Source: Candidatus Nanosynbacter sp. HMT-352 (lineage in GTDB: Bacteria; Patescibacteriota; Saccharimonadia; Saccharimonadales; Saccharimonadaceae). From it: DNA of 64,000 nt. The stretch covers positions 310,001-374,000 of the forward strand of contig NZ_CP089289.1 of NCBI RefSeq assembly GCF_022819365.1. Direction: 5' to 3'. Within the stretch, counting starts at the first letter, position 1. Each line of letters starts with the position of its first letter. The notes below the pieces were generated by a model that was given only the letters and a program-made list of their open reading frames with translations, had not been told where the DNA came from and did no database searches. Positions 1-7,606 of the stretch are shown here, one piece after another. The translations under genes and the position numbers were made by a program.

Positions 1-213
1 CCGTCTTCTGGAACGCACGGAAAAGTGACCGACATGGAAATTGATATGAAGGAAACTTTGGAAGTTAAGGAGATGCTAGCGAAGATTATGGCGAAAAACA
101 CCGGTCAGAAGTTGGCTAAGGTCAAGTCTGACATGGAGCGTGACTATTGGATGACGCCAGATGAAGCTGTAAAGTACGGACTGATTGATAAAGTCTTGAC
201 TAAATTGTCGTAA
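1..213 (+). CDS. clpP: ATP-dependent Clp protease proteolytic subunit, C-terminal part
   Basis: Only the last 70 residues are inside the window; the frame is open to the left edge. They match the ClpP end: a PSSGTHGKVTD segment after the missing catalytic His, the KSDMERDYWM motif carrying the catalytic Asp, then EAVKYGLIDKVL. ClpP forms the barrel peptidase that degrades substrates fed by Clp ATPases in the cytoplasm. The Ser and His of the triad lie outside the window, so an intact active site cannot be shown here. A new promoter for thyA follows the stop, so thyA need not depend on clpP transcription. Confidence 0.9.
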   Translation, partial: PSSGTHGKVTDMEIDMKETLEVKEMLAKIMAKNTGQKLAKVKSDMERDYWMTPDEAVKYGLIDKVLTKLS

Positions 214-253
214 AAATTTGCGTGCTTGTTGTTAAAACTACTGGCAATTCTGC

Positions 254-282
254 TTGTGGTTTTTGGTGGATATTGTCATAAT
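254..282 (+). promoter_or_regulatory. Promoter of thyA
   Basis: TTGTGG (254-259), a 17-nt spacer and CATAAT (277-282), preceded by TGT as in an extended -10. The predicted transcript starts about 16 nt before thyA and includes its strong SD. The GTCATAAT core recurs before dcd and rpoB. Confidence 0.55.
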
Positions 283-304
283 TTGAAGTAAGCGAGGAGG
301 GTTT

Positions 305-1243
305 ATGAGGCAATATTTAGACGCATTGAAATACGTTCGTGATAACGGTATGCAAAAAGGTGATCGTACGGGAACGGGGACGATGGAAATTTTTGGTATA
401 CAGACGCGATATAATTTGGCGGACGGATTTCCGGCTATGACCACGAAGAAGCTATATTTCAAAAGCGTTGCTCATGAGCTTTTATGGTTTCTTAAGGGTA
501 CGGGCAATATTGAATATTTGGCGCAAAACGGCATTCATATTTGGGACGAGTGGCCATATAAAAATTACCTAGAAAAAACCGGTCAGGAAATACCAGAAAT
601 TAACGGCGACGAGTGGCGCGCTGGAATGAAGGAATTTATTGATAAGATTGCGAACGATCACGCGTTTGCTGAAGAATGGGGAAATTTGGGGCCAGTTTAT
701 GGTGTCCAATGGCGAAAATGGCCGGACGGGAAGGACGGAACTATTGACCAGATTCAGAACGCCATTGACATGATAAAGACAAATCCAGAGTCGCGTCGGA
801 ATGTCGTGAGTGCGTGGAATGTGGCGGAAATTGATGACATCGTTCAATCTGGCGGGCTGCCTCCGTGCCATACGATGTTTCAATTTAACGTAAGACCTGG
901 CAAGAACGGCGAGAAGGACAAGCTGGATTTGGCGCTGACTCAGCGCTCGGCGGATATGTTCCTTGGGGTGCCGTTTAATATTGCCAGTTACGCGCTGCTT
1001 TTGTCGATTGTCGCTCAAGTTACCGACAAACAACCCGGCGAGTTTATCCATACCTTAAATAGCGCACATATTTACAATAATCATCGCGCGCAAGTTGACG
1101 AGCAATTATCGAGGAACCCACTAACGCCGCCTAAGTTATGGCTCAACCCAGACATTAAGAATATTGACGATTTCACTATTGATGATATCCGTTTGGAGAA
1201 TTATGAGTGTTATCCAGCGATAAAAGCGCCGATTGCTGTGTAG
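305..1243 (+). CDS. thyA: Thymidylate synthase ThyA
   Basis: Converts dUMP to dTMP with methylene-tetrahydrofolate. The 312-residue protein has the nucleophile motif [10 protein letters not shown] in its middle, the [18 protein letters not shown] dUMP/folate segment and the [14 protein letters not shown] motif, all typical of ThyA. Length is slightly above E. coli ThyA (264), from an insertion in the first half as in many Gram-positive enzymes. The ATG is preceded by GCGAGGAGGG at SD distance. folA lies just downstream on the opposite strand and supplies the reductase needed to regenerate tetrahydrofolate; dcd and tmk follow, completing a dTTP route. Confidence 0.97.
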   Translation: MRQYLDALKYVRDNGMQKGDRTGTGTMEIFGIQTRYNLADGFPAMTTKKLYFKSVAHELLWFLKGTGNIEYLAQNGIHIWDEWPYKNYLEKTGQEIPEINGDEWRAGMKEFIDKIANDHAFAEEWGNLGPVYGVQWRKWPDGKDGTIDQIQNAIDMIKTNPESRRNVVSAWNVAEIDDIVQSGGLPPCHTMFQFNVRPGKNGEKDKLDLALTQRSADMFLGVPFNIASYALLLSIVAQVTDKQPGEFIHTLNSAHIYNNHRAQVDEQLSRNPLTPPKLWLNPDIKNIDDFTIDDIRLENYECYPAIKAPIAV

Positions 1244-1294
1244 TGTGATTCTTGCGGTCAGTGATTTGCGCCCGTCGGTTGAGGTGATCGATGT

Positions 1295-1639
1295 CTATTC
1301 CTCATCAGATTCTTTAGTTGTAAGAATCATATAATTGTCGTTTTCAATACCAGACTGTCGTAGGCCAGTAATCTCTTGATCGGGTAGAATAACACTAAAC
1401 TCTCGAGTAGCGGTATCATATAGTATAGTTGCATACTTTCCCACTGTTCTAGCTACTGTTCTACCTTTTTCGTCTTTTTCTGTCCATTTTTCTACAACAG
1501 GGGCTTTATCTTTGAATATCGCGCCTTCTGCGGTAGGCTTGCCAGATAGTATTATTGTTCTACCCTCTGGTAGGTCCGCAATCGTAGTGCCTTTTATACG
1601 TTCAATGGCTGTAGCTCGTATTGTAAATCGTTCGTCCAT
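1295..1639 (-). CDS. Hypothetical protein, 114 residues
   Basis: No family recognised. The protein is soluble and mostly beta by composition, without membrane segments or cysteines. It reads like a small OB- or SH3-like barrel (TIRATAIERIKG at the N-terminus, then GRTIILSGKP), but that is only an impression. It lies between thyA and folA, convergent with thyA, and has a very good promoter (TTGACA, 17 nt, TATAGT) ending 7 nt before the ATG, with no SD. That supports it being a real, separately transcribed gene with a leaderless mRNA. Confidence 0.6.
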   Translation of the reverse strand: MDERFTIRATAIERIKGTTIADLPEGRTIILSGKPTAEGAIFKDKAPVVEKWTEKDEKGRTVARTVGKYATILYDTATREFSVILPDQEITGLRQSGIENDNYMILTTKESDEE

Positions 1640-1646
1640 ACCCTAT

Positions 1647-1675
1647 ACTATACCACGAATACCAAATACTGTCAA
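1647..1675 (-). promoter_or_regulatory. Promoter of the 1295-1639 gene (leaderless)
   Basis: On the minus strand: TTGACA (1675-1670), 17-nt spacer, TATAGT (1652-1647), then 7 nt to the ATG at 1639. Predicted transcription start falls on or next to the A of ATG. Confidence 0.65.
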
Positions 1676-1685
1676 CTTAAGAAGG

Positions 1686-2180
1686 CTATTTTCTTTTATA
1701 CGTCGCAAAATCAAAATCGTAACTATTTTCATTATCTGCCGAATGATGTACGCGACCTACTTCCTCCCATATGTTCATATTTATCTCTGGGAAAAAAGTG
1801 TCAGCATCGGGAAACTCGGCGTCAATTTCTGTGGCGTAAATAGTGTCAATTTCTGGAATGTCTAGCGCGTCTTTATAAACTTGTGAGCCGCCAATAATAA
1901 AAGTCGGATATCGCGATAAAGCCAGGGCGCTTCGTAAATTCATAGCCGTAAGAACTTTTTTAACACCAGTCGGCTTGGATGAAATGACAATATTTTCTCT
2001 GTCTGGAAGTGGTCGCGAACCAATTGACTCAAACGTTTTTCTGCCCATAATGACATTGCTATTTCTCGTCAAACGCTTAAAATTCACCAAGTCGGCCGGC
2101 AAACTTCGCCCCCACGGCATATCGCCATTTTGTCCGATGGCGCGGTTTTTATCGTAAGCTACAATAATGGCTTTTTCCAT
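1686..2180 (-). CDS. folA: Dihydrofolate reductase
   Basis: Reduces dihydrofolate to tetrahydrofolate with NADPH, regenerating the cofactor consumed by ThyA. The 164-residue protein shows the DHFR pattern: IIVAYDKNRAIGQNGDMPWG (active-site acidic residue and Met20 loop), VIMGRKTFESIGSRPLPDR (NADPH-binding), FIIGGSQVYKDAL (glycine pair of the cofactor site) and the usual length. It starts directly after a TGT-TAAACT extended -10 with a 6-nt gap and no SD, so it is probably translated from a leaderless mRNA. It is divergent from dcd. Confidence 0.95.
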   Translation of the reverse strand: MEKAIIVAYDKNRAIGQNGDMPWGRSLPADLVNFKRLTRNSNVIMGRKTFESIGSRPLPDRENIVISSKPTGVKKVLTAMNLRSALALSRYPTFIIGGSQVYKDALDIPEIDTIYATEIDAEFPDADTFFPEINMNIWEEVGRVHHSADNENSYDFDFATYKRK

Positions 2181-2186
2181 AATTTC

Positions 2187-2195
2187 AGTTTAACA
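2187..2195 (-). promoter_or_regulatory. Extended -10 of folA (leaderless)
   Basis: Minus strand TGTTAAACT; TAAACT occupies 2192-2187 and the ATG begins at 2180, a 6-nt gap. No convincing -35. Confidence 0.4.
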
Positions 2196-2217
2196 TGCTG
2201 TAAAATTTACTGAAAGC

Positions 2218-2246
2218 TTGATAGGAATGCATAAACTTGTCATAAT
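2218..2246 (+). promoter_or_regulatory. Promoter of dcd-HIT-tmk
   Basis: TTGATA (2218-2223), 17-nt spacer, CATAAT (2241-2246) preceded by TGT. The transcript would have a leader of about 32 nt that holds the GGGAGGTG SD of dcd. Confidence 0.6.
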
Positions 2247-2284
2247 AAGATTTGGTAGAAAAATCACGCAATGGGAGGTGTTTA

Positions 2285-3004
2285 GTGAGCGTGTACTCAA
2301 ATAAAGATATATTAGCGGCGATTGAAGACGGGACAATTGTCTGTACGCCGTTCAACCCAAAAAACGTATCGGAAGCCAGCTTAGATTTTACGCTAGGCTT
2401 TAATTTTTATAAACAAGAATATGACGATATTTCGCGAGTTTATAATCCGTTTGACGAGTCTGATGTCAATCGATACTTCAAGGGTCCGCTTAAGGCAATT
2501 CCGCATGCCGAATGGTGTGAGCGGCACGGTTTTCGGGAATTTAAGAATATTCCGCCAGATCATCCGATTATCGTTTTGAAGCCTGGTGAGCGAATTTTGG
2601 CGCATACGCACGAATTTGTTGGGATTCGGACGCATGGCGGCGCGGCTGAGGTGAAAAGTCGTAGCTCTTGGGGGCGAAACGGCGTGGCGGTGTGTTTTGA
2701 CGCTGGCTGGGTTGATCCGGGATATATCAATCGGATTACGCTTGAGATTTACAATTTGAATAAACACGAGAGCGTAGTTTTGCCTGTCGGTGAGAGAATT
2801 GGGCAATTGATTTTTCATCACACTGGTCAGGTTGACGGCGGATATGCTAGTGGGCGCGGCGGAATGAGCGGTAAATATCAGCACACTGACGATTTGGATG
2901 AATTGATAAGAACTTGGCGTCCAGAAATGATGTTGCCGCGGGCGTTTAAGGACCGTCGGCATAAACCGATGGAAATCGCGGGACTTGGCGAGGGGATTTT
3001 GTGA
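2285..3004 (+). CDS. dcd: dCTP deaminase / dUTPase-family protein
   Basis: Deaminates dCTP to dUTP (some relatives also cleave dUTP to dUMP), feeding ThyA. The 239-residue protein carries the trimeric dUTPase-fold motifs: a VKSRSSWGRNGV segment (phosphate-binding RSS), FDAGWVDPGYINRITLEIYN with the catalytic Glu, and GERIGQLIFHH. GTG at 2285 is chosen because GGGAGGTG lies just before it; an in-frame TTG at 2252 has no SD. The tail overlaps the HIT gene start. Deaminase and bifunctional forms cannot be told apart by eye. Confidence 0.88.
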   Translation: MSVYSNKDILAAIEDGTIVCTPFNPKNVSEASLDFTLGFNFYKQEYDDISRVYNPFDESDVNRYFKGPLKAIPHAEWCERHGFREFKNIPPDHPIIVLKPGERILAHTHEFVGIRTHGGAAEVKSRSSWGRNGVAVCFDAGWVDPGYINRITLEIYNLNKHESVVLPVGERIGQLIFHHTGQVDGGYASGRGGMSGKYQHTDDLDELIRTWRPEMMLPRAFKDRRHKPMEIAGLGEGIL

Positions 3005-3447
3005 TGATGGCAGGTTCAATGTTTCGCTCACGGACGAAAGAGAAAGAATATATTAATCACAGGAAAAAGCACGAGTCTGACGGCTGCGATTTTTGTCAAT
3101 TGGTAAGACATCACACAGATCAGGTCGTTGGTGAAACGGCGCATTGTCTGATCATTAAGAATAGGTTTGGTTATAATTTTTGGGATGGCTGCGGCGTGGA
3201 CGACCATTTGATGGTAATACCGAAACGACACGTGGACTCGCTGGCGAATTTGAGCGACGAGGAAAAGATTGACTATATGAATCAGATTGCGAAATTTGAG
3301 AATGACGGCTATTCGATTTACGCCCGAGCGCAAGGAAGTAAAACCAGGTCAATGGCGCACCAACATACGCATTTTATAAAAGTTGACGGCAAGGCGAAAA
3401 AGATGATGCTTTATCTGAATAAGCCGCATACTGTGATTACGAGGTGA
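3004..3447 (+). CDS. HIT-family nucleotide hydrolase/transferase
   Basis: A 147-residue protein with the histidine triad motif as AHQHTHFI near the C-terminus and the preceding HIT core (DDHLMVIPKRHVDSL). HIT enzymes hydrolyse or transfer nucleoside-phosphate conjugates such as AMP-lysine or dinucleoside polyphosphates. An N-terminal CDFCQLV pair resembles the first half of the zinc site of Hint-like proteins. The start overlaps the dcd stop (TGATGATGG) and its stop overlaps the tmk start, so translation is probably coupled. Natural substrate unknown; a role in nucleotide salvage is inferred from the neighbours. Confidence 0.85.
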   Translation: MMAGSMFRSRTKEKEYINHRKKHESDGCDFCQLVRHHTDQVVGETAHCLIIKNRFGYNFWDGCGVDDHLMVIPKRHVDSLANLSDEEKIDYMNQIAKFENDGYSIYARAQGSKTRSMAHQHTHFIKVDGKAKKMMLYLNKPHTVITR

Positions 3448-4094
3448 TGATGAACGACGCGGGAAAATATATAGTTATCGAGGGCAATGACGGGACGGGC
3501 AAGTCGACGCAGGTCGCGAAATTGGCGGAATATTTTCGGTCAATCGGGCGAACGGTTTGCGTGATTGAAGAGCCGGGAAGTGACGATCCAGAAAAATCAA
3601 CTCCAATAGCAAATGAACTTCGAAAAGTGATTAAAAATGGCGATCTGGCTCGCTCTGCGGCGGTGAATGTGGCACTATTTTCTGCAGCTCGGCGTGAATT
3701 GTGGCGGGAAAAAATTCAGCCTGCGTTGGAGCGTGGGGAAATTGTTTTGAGTGCGAGAAATTATATTTCAACGCTGGTTTATCAGGGACGAGGCGAAGGT
3801 TATGACGAGTCAGAGATCCTGCGATTGACAGAACTGTTCACCGATGAAAGATATCTGAAGCCGGACGTTATGGTTATTTTAAGTTTGAGTCGTGATAAGC
3901 GGGAAGAGCGAATTTCTATGCGCGGTGAGCTGGAAAATCCCGACACTTTTGAGTCGCGCGGACAAGATTTTCAGAAAAAAGTCGACGATGGATATTTGGA
4001 GATTGCCGAGGCATACGGAATTCCGGTAATTTCTGCTGACGGGACAATTGACGAAGTTCATGATATGTTGATTGATAATATTGAAAAACACTAG
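3447..4094 (+). CDS. tmk: Thymidylate kinase
   Basis: Phosphorylates dTMP to dTDP, the step after ThyA. The roughly 215-residue protein has the P-loop GNDGTGKST at the N-terminus, EEPGSDDP in the place of the usual REPGG loop, and RNYISTLVYQGRG matching the (D/E)RYxxSTLAYQG motif. The canonical DR pair is replaced by an A-R-N arrangement and the EPG loop carries extra residues, so it is a divergent member. Adjacent ATGs at 3447 and 3450 are both possible; the first overlaps the HIT stop (GTGATGATG). Confidence 0.88.
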   Translation: MMNDAGKYIVIEGNDGTGKSTQVAKLAEYFRSIGRTVCVIEEPGSDDPEKSTPIANELRKVIKNGDLARSAAVNVALFSAARRELWREKIQPALERGEIVLSARNYISTLVYQGRGEGYDESEILRLTELFTDERYLKPDVMVILSLSRDKREERISMRGELENPDTFESRGQDFQKKVDDGYLEIAEAYGIPVISADGTIDEVHDMLIDNIEKH

Positions 4095-4103
4095 TAAAAC
4101 CCC

Positions 4104-4132
4104 TTGATTTTATTGACACTTTTCGTCATAAT
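4104..4132 (+). promoter_or_regulatory. Promoter of rpoBC
   Basis: TTGATT (4104-4109), 17-nt spacer, CATAAT (4127-4132), of the same GTCATAAT type as thyA and dcd. Leader of about 120 nt to rpoB. Confidence 0.55.
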
Positions 4133-4157
4133 GAGTAGTTATAGAAGTAGTGTATTC

Positions 4158-4232
4158 ATGGCGGGTGAAAATTGCGAGTGGCAAATCGTGATTTTGGGCT
4201 ATGAATTAGAGATCTTCACGGCCGTCTATTAA
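4158..4232 (+). other. Possible leader ORF (24 codons) before rpoB
   Basis: ATG at 4158 to TAA at 4230-4232, encoding MAGENCEWQIVILG followed by 10 more residues, inside the rpoB leader. No clear SD. A run this long between stops is common by chance, so coding is not established. Confidence 0.2.
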
Positions 4233-4263
4233 CCACTAATTAAAGCGAGGAGTGTTTACGCCT

Positions 4264-7200
4264 GTGGCAAAAAAACCAACCACAAGTAGCGAGCGCGTCT
4301 ATTTCACCTCTGGTGATAATGCCCTGCCGCTACCAAACTTAATCGCTCACCAAAAAGATTCTTGGCGCTGGTTCGTCGAAGAAGGTTTGAGTGAGATATT
4401 TTCAGAAATTAACCCAATTGACGACTACACTGGTCAGAAGTTGTCATTAAAGTTCGGCAAATATTATTTTGGCGAGCCAAAAAACACTGACCAATTTGCC
4501 AAAGAAAACAACTTGACATTTGAAGCTCCGCTACACGCAACAGTTGAATTGACAAATAAAACAACTGGCGTAGTTGAAGAGCAGGAAATTTACCTCGGTG
4601 AATATCCATGGATGACCGAGCGCGGTACGTTCATTATCAACGGTACGGAGCGCGTGGTTGTTAGCCAGTTGATTCGCTCTGCTGGTGTTTTCTTCACTGC
4701 TGAAACAATAGCGGGACGTAATTACTACGGCGCAAAAATCATTCCAGGACGTGGAGCTTGGATGGAATTTGAGACGGCTTCTAATGGCGCGATTTACGTA
4801 AAAATTGACCGCCGCCGCAAGATGCCAGCAACGACTTTATTGCGCGCTTTGGGTTATCCAAAGACTGGTGAAATTAAGGAATTGTTCGCTGATATCGATA
4901 CTGGCGACGTAAAATACATTGACGAAACTTTGGACAAGGATACTTCTCGTGGTGCAAATGAGGCATTGATTGAGGTTTATCGTCGATTGCGTCCAGGTGA
5001 TTTGGCGACAGTTGATAACGCTCGTCAGATGATTGAGCGAATGTTCTTTGACTTCAAGCGGTTCGATTATTCGCGGGTTGGTCGTTATAAATTGAACCAA
5101 CGCTTGGGTCTGGATGTTGCAAATACAGCAGAAAATCGTACGTTGCAGATGAGCGATTTGGTGGCGATTTTGCGTGAAGTTATTCGTTTGAACAATACGC
5201 AAGAGCCAGCCGACGACATTGACGCATTGAGCAACCGCCGAGTTCGCTTGGTTGGTGAATTGATTGCTCGACAATTCCGCGTTGGTATGCTTCGAATGCA
5301 GCGCAACGCGATGGATCGTATGAGCGTGGCTGATTTGGAAAGTGTTAGCCCAAGCCAATTGATCAACGCTCGTCCGATTGTTGCGGCTGTTCGTGAATTC
5401 TTTACTTCAAGCCAGTTATCACAGCTGCTTGACGAAGTTAACCCATTGTCAGAATTGAGCCATAAGCGACGCTTGAGCTCGACTGGTCCTGGCGGTTTGA
5501 CTCGTGAGCGCGCTGGATTTGAGGTTCGTGATGCCCACCCAACTCACTATGGTCGTATTTGTTCAGTGGAAACGCCAGAAGGTGCGAATATCGGTTTGGT
5601 GTTGAACTTAGCGGCTTACGCACGTGTTAACGAATACGGATTTATTGAGACTCCGTATCTTCGCGTAAAAGATGGCAAAGTGACCGACGAACTTGTTTAC
5701 TTGGATGCTTCACAGGAAATTGGTGAGGTTATTGCCGATGCTGGTGAGGCTCTTAACGAAGATGGGACTTTCCGCGACGAGCGTGTCAACGCCCGCAGTA
5801 ATATGCAGCCATCTCAAGTTGATGCTAGCCAGGTTACTTACATGGATGCAGCTCACCGTCAGATTCTAGGTTCGACTGCGGCGTTGGTTCCGTTTATTGA
5901 AAAGACGCGCGTTGACCGTGCTTTGACTGGTTCAAACATGCAACGCCAGGCGGTTCCTCTATTGTGTCCAGAATCCGCAACTGTTGGTACTGGAATTGAA
6001 AAGGCCGTGGCCGAGAATAGTGGTCACTTGATTCAGGCTAGTGGTGACGGCGAAGTTGTTCGCGCTGATGCCGACGAAGTCCATGTTAAATATGCTGACG
6101 GCGTAAAGATTTACACGTTGAAGCATTTCGTGAAGAACAATGACGATCGTTGTTACAACCAAAAAGTCCGCGTTGAGCGTGGCGATAAGGTGAAGAAGGG
6201 CGACATTCTGATTGAAGGCGCTTCAATTGCCGGCGGTGAAATTGCCCTAGGTAAAAACCTTCTGGTTGCCTTCATGCCATGGGGTGGCTACAACATGGAA
6301 GACGCGATTATTATGAGTCGTCGTTTGGTTGAAGATGATCGATTGACAAGTATCAACATTAAGGATTACACCGTTGAGGTTCGCGAGACGAAGCTTGGTC
6401 CAGAGATTGTGACGCGCGATATTCCAAACGTTTCCGAGGAAAGTTTGCGCCACTTGGACGAGAACGGAATTGTTCAAATTGGTTCCGAGGTTAAGGCTGG
6501 CGATGTTTTGGTTGGTAAGATTACACCAAAGGGCGAGCAGGAATTGAGCTCTGAAGAGCGTTTGCTTCGCGCAATCTTCGGCGAGAAAGCTAAGGACGTT
6601 CGTGATACATCGCAGCGAATGAACAACGCGGGCGGCGGTAAAGTTGTTGGCGTTAAGATCTTTAGTCGTGAAAATGGTCACGAATTGAAGGCTGGCGTTT
6701 TGATGCAAATCCAGATCTTCGTTGCGCAATTGCGAAAGATTGGCGTTGGTGATAAGATGGCTGGACGATTCGGTAACAAGGGTGTTGTGGCGAAAGTTCT
6801 TCCTGTTGAGGATATGCCATTCCTAGAGGACGGTACGCCAGTTGACGTGGTTTTGAACCCACTTGGTGTGCCAAGCCGCATGAACCTTGGTCAGATTTTT
6901 GAAACTCACCTTGGTATGGCGGCGCGAGCATTGGGTTACCGTGTAGCAACTCCGTCATTTAACGGTGTTCCGAGTGAGAAGATTTCTGATGAGCTAGAAA
7001 AAGCTGGTTTGGCGCGTGACGGTAAGAGTCAATTGTTTGACGGTCGTACCGGTGAACCGTTTGAGGAACGAACGACAGTTGGTGTGATGCATATGATTAA
7101 GTTGCACCACATGGTTTCTGACAAGATTCACGCCCGCTCAACTGGTCCATACACGATGGTTACTCAGCAGCCGCTTGGTGGTAAAGCGCAAAACGGTGGT

Positions 7201-7605
7201 CAGCGCTTTGGTGAAATGGAGGTTTGGGCATTGGAAGCTTACGGCGCCGCTGCAACCTTGCAGGAAATGTTGACAATTAAGTCCGACGACGTTTACGGTC
7301 GCGCAAAGGCTTACGAGTCAATCATTAAGGACGAACCAATTGTTGGTCCAAAACTTCCAGAGTCCTTCAACGTGTTGGTTAAGGAGCTTCAAGGTTTGGG
7401 TCTTCGAGTTGACTTGGTTGACGACGAGGCAACAGTTGATGCTGAACACGTTATTGCTTCAAGTGGTCCGGAAGACAAGACCGTTGCCGCTGACAATGAG
7501 GAAGAAGAAACATACTTGGACGAATCAGATGACATCGGTGAAATTGACGATGGCATGAGCGTGCAAGATATTGATGAAGTAGAAGAAATAAAGGAGGACG
7601 CGTAA
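4264..7605 (+). CDS. rpoB: DNA-directed RNA polymerase subunit beta
   Basis: Catalytic beta subunit of RNA polymerase. Visible landmarks are the rifampicin region (SSQLSQLLDEVNPLSEL, HKRRLSSTGPGGLTRERAG), GRICSVETPEGANIGLV, the NMEDAIIMSRR segment, KMAGRFGNKGVVAKVLP and the C-terminal KAQNGGQRFGEMEVWALEAYGA clamp. Length (about 1113) is normal for a beta without large insertions. In the rifampicin pocket Ser531, His526 and Arg529 equivalents are kept, while Leu533 is Thr and Met515 is Leu. GTG at 4264 has GCGAGGAG about 11 nt upstream; an in-frame GTG at 4252 would sit on that SD. The tail is strongly acidic. rpoC follows after 1 nt. Confidence 0.98.
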   Translation: MAKKPTTSSERVYFTSGDNALPLPNLIAHQKDSWRWFVEEGLSEIFSEINPIDDYTGQKLSLKFGKYYFGEPKNTDQFAKENNLTFEAPLHATVELTNKTTGVVEEQEIYLGEYPWMTERGTFIINGTERVVVSQLIRSAGVFFTAETIAGRNYYGAKIIPGRGAWMEFETASNGAIYVKIDRRRKMPATTLLRALGYPKTGEIKELFADIDTGDVKYIDETLDKDTSRGANEALIEVYRRLRPGDLATVDNARQMIERMFFDFKRFDYSRVGRYKLNQRLGLDVANTAENRTLQMSDLVAILREVIRLNNTQEPADDIDALSNRRVRLVGELIARQFRVGMLRMQRNAMDRMSVADLESVSPSQLINARPIVAAVREFFTSSQLSQLLDEVNPLSELSHKRRLSSTGPGGLTRERAGFEVRDAHPTHYGRICSVETPEGANIGLVLNLAAYARVNEYGFIETPYLRVKDGKVTDELVYLDASQEIGEVIADAGEALNEDGTFRDERVNARSNMQPSQVDASQVTYMDAAHRQILGSTAALVPFIEKTRVDRALTGSNMQRQAVPLLCPESATVGTGIEKAVAENSGHLIQASGDGEVVRADADEVHVKYADGVKIYTLKHFVKNNDDRCYNQKVRVERGDKVKKGDILIEGASIAGGEIALGKNLLVAFMPWGGYNMEDAIIMSRRLVEDDRLTSINIKDYTVEVRETKLGPEIVTRDIPNVSEESLRHLDENGIVQIGSEVKAGDVLVGKITPKGEQELSSEERLLRAIFGEKAKDVRDTSQRMNNAGGGKVVGVKIFSRENGHELKAGVLMQIQIFVAQLRKIGVGDKMAGRFGNKGVVAKVLPVEDMPFLEDGTPVDVVLNPLGVPSRMNLGQIFETHLGMAARALGYRVATPSFNGVPSEKISDELEKAGLARDGKSQLFDGRTGEPFEERTTVGVMHMIKLHHMVSDKIHARSTGPYTMVTQQPLGGKAQNGGQRFGEMEVWALEAYGAAATLQEMLTIKSDDVYGRAKAYESIIKDEPIVGPKLPESFNVLVKELQGLGLRVDLVDDEATVDAEHVIASSGPEDKTVAADNEEEETYLDESDDIGEIDDGMSVQDIDEVEEIKEDA

Positions 7606-7606
7606 G

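Noticed and set aside
2393-3031. 212-codon frame antisense to dcd
   Set aside because: Shadow of a recognised gene; composition not protein-like.
4113-4118. TTGACA upstream of rpoB as -35
   Set aside because: No acceptable -10 lies 16-18 nt downstream; TTGATT at 4104 pairs with CATAAT at 17 nt.
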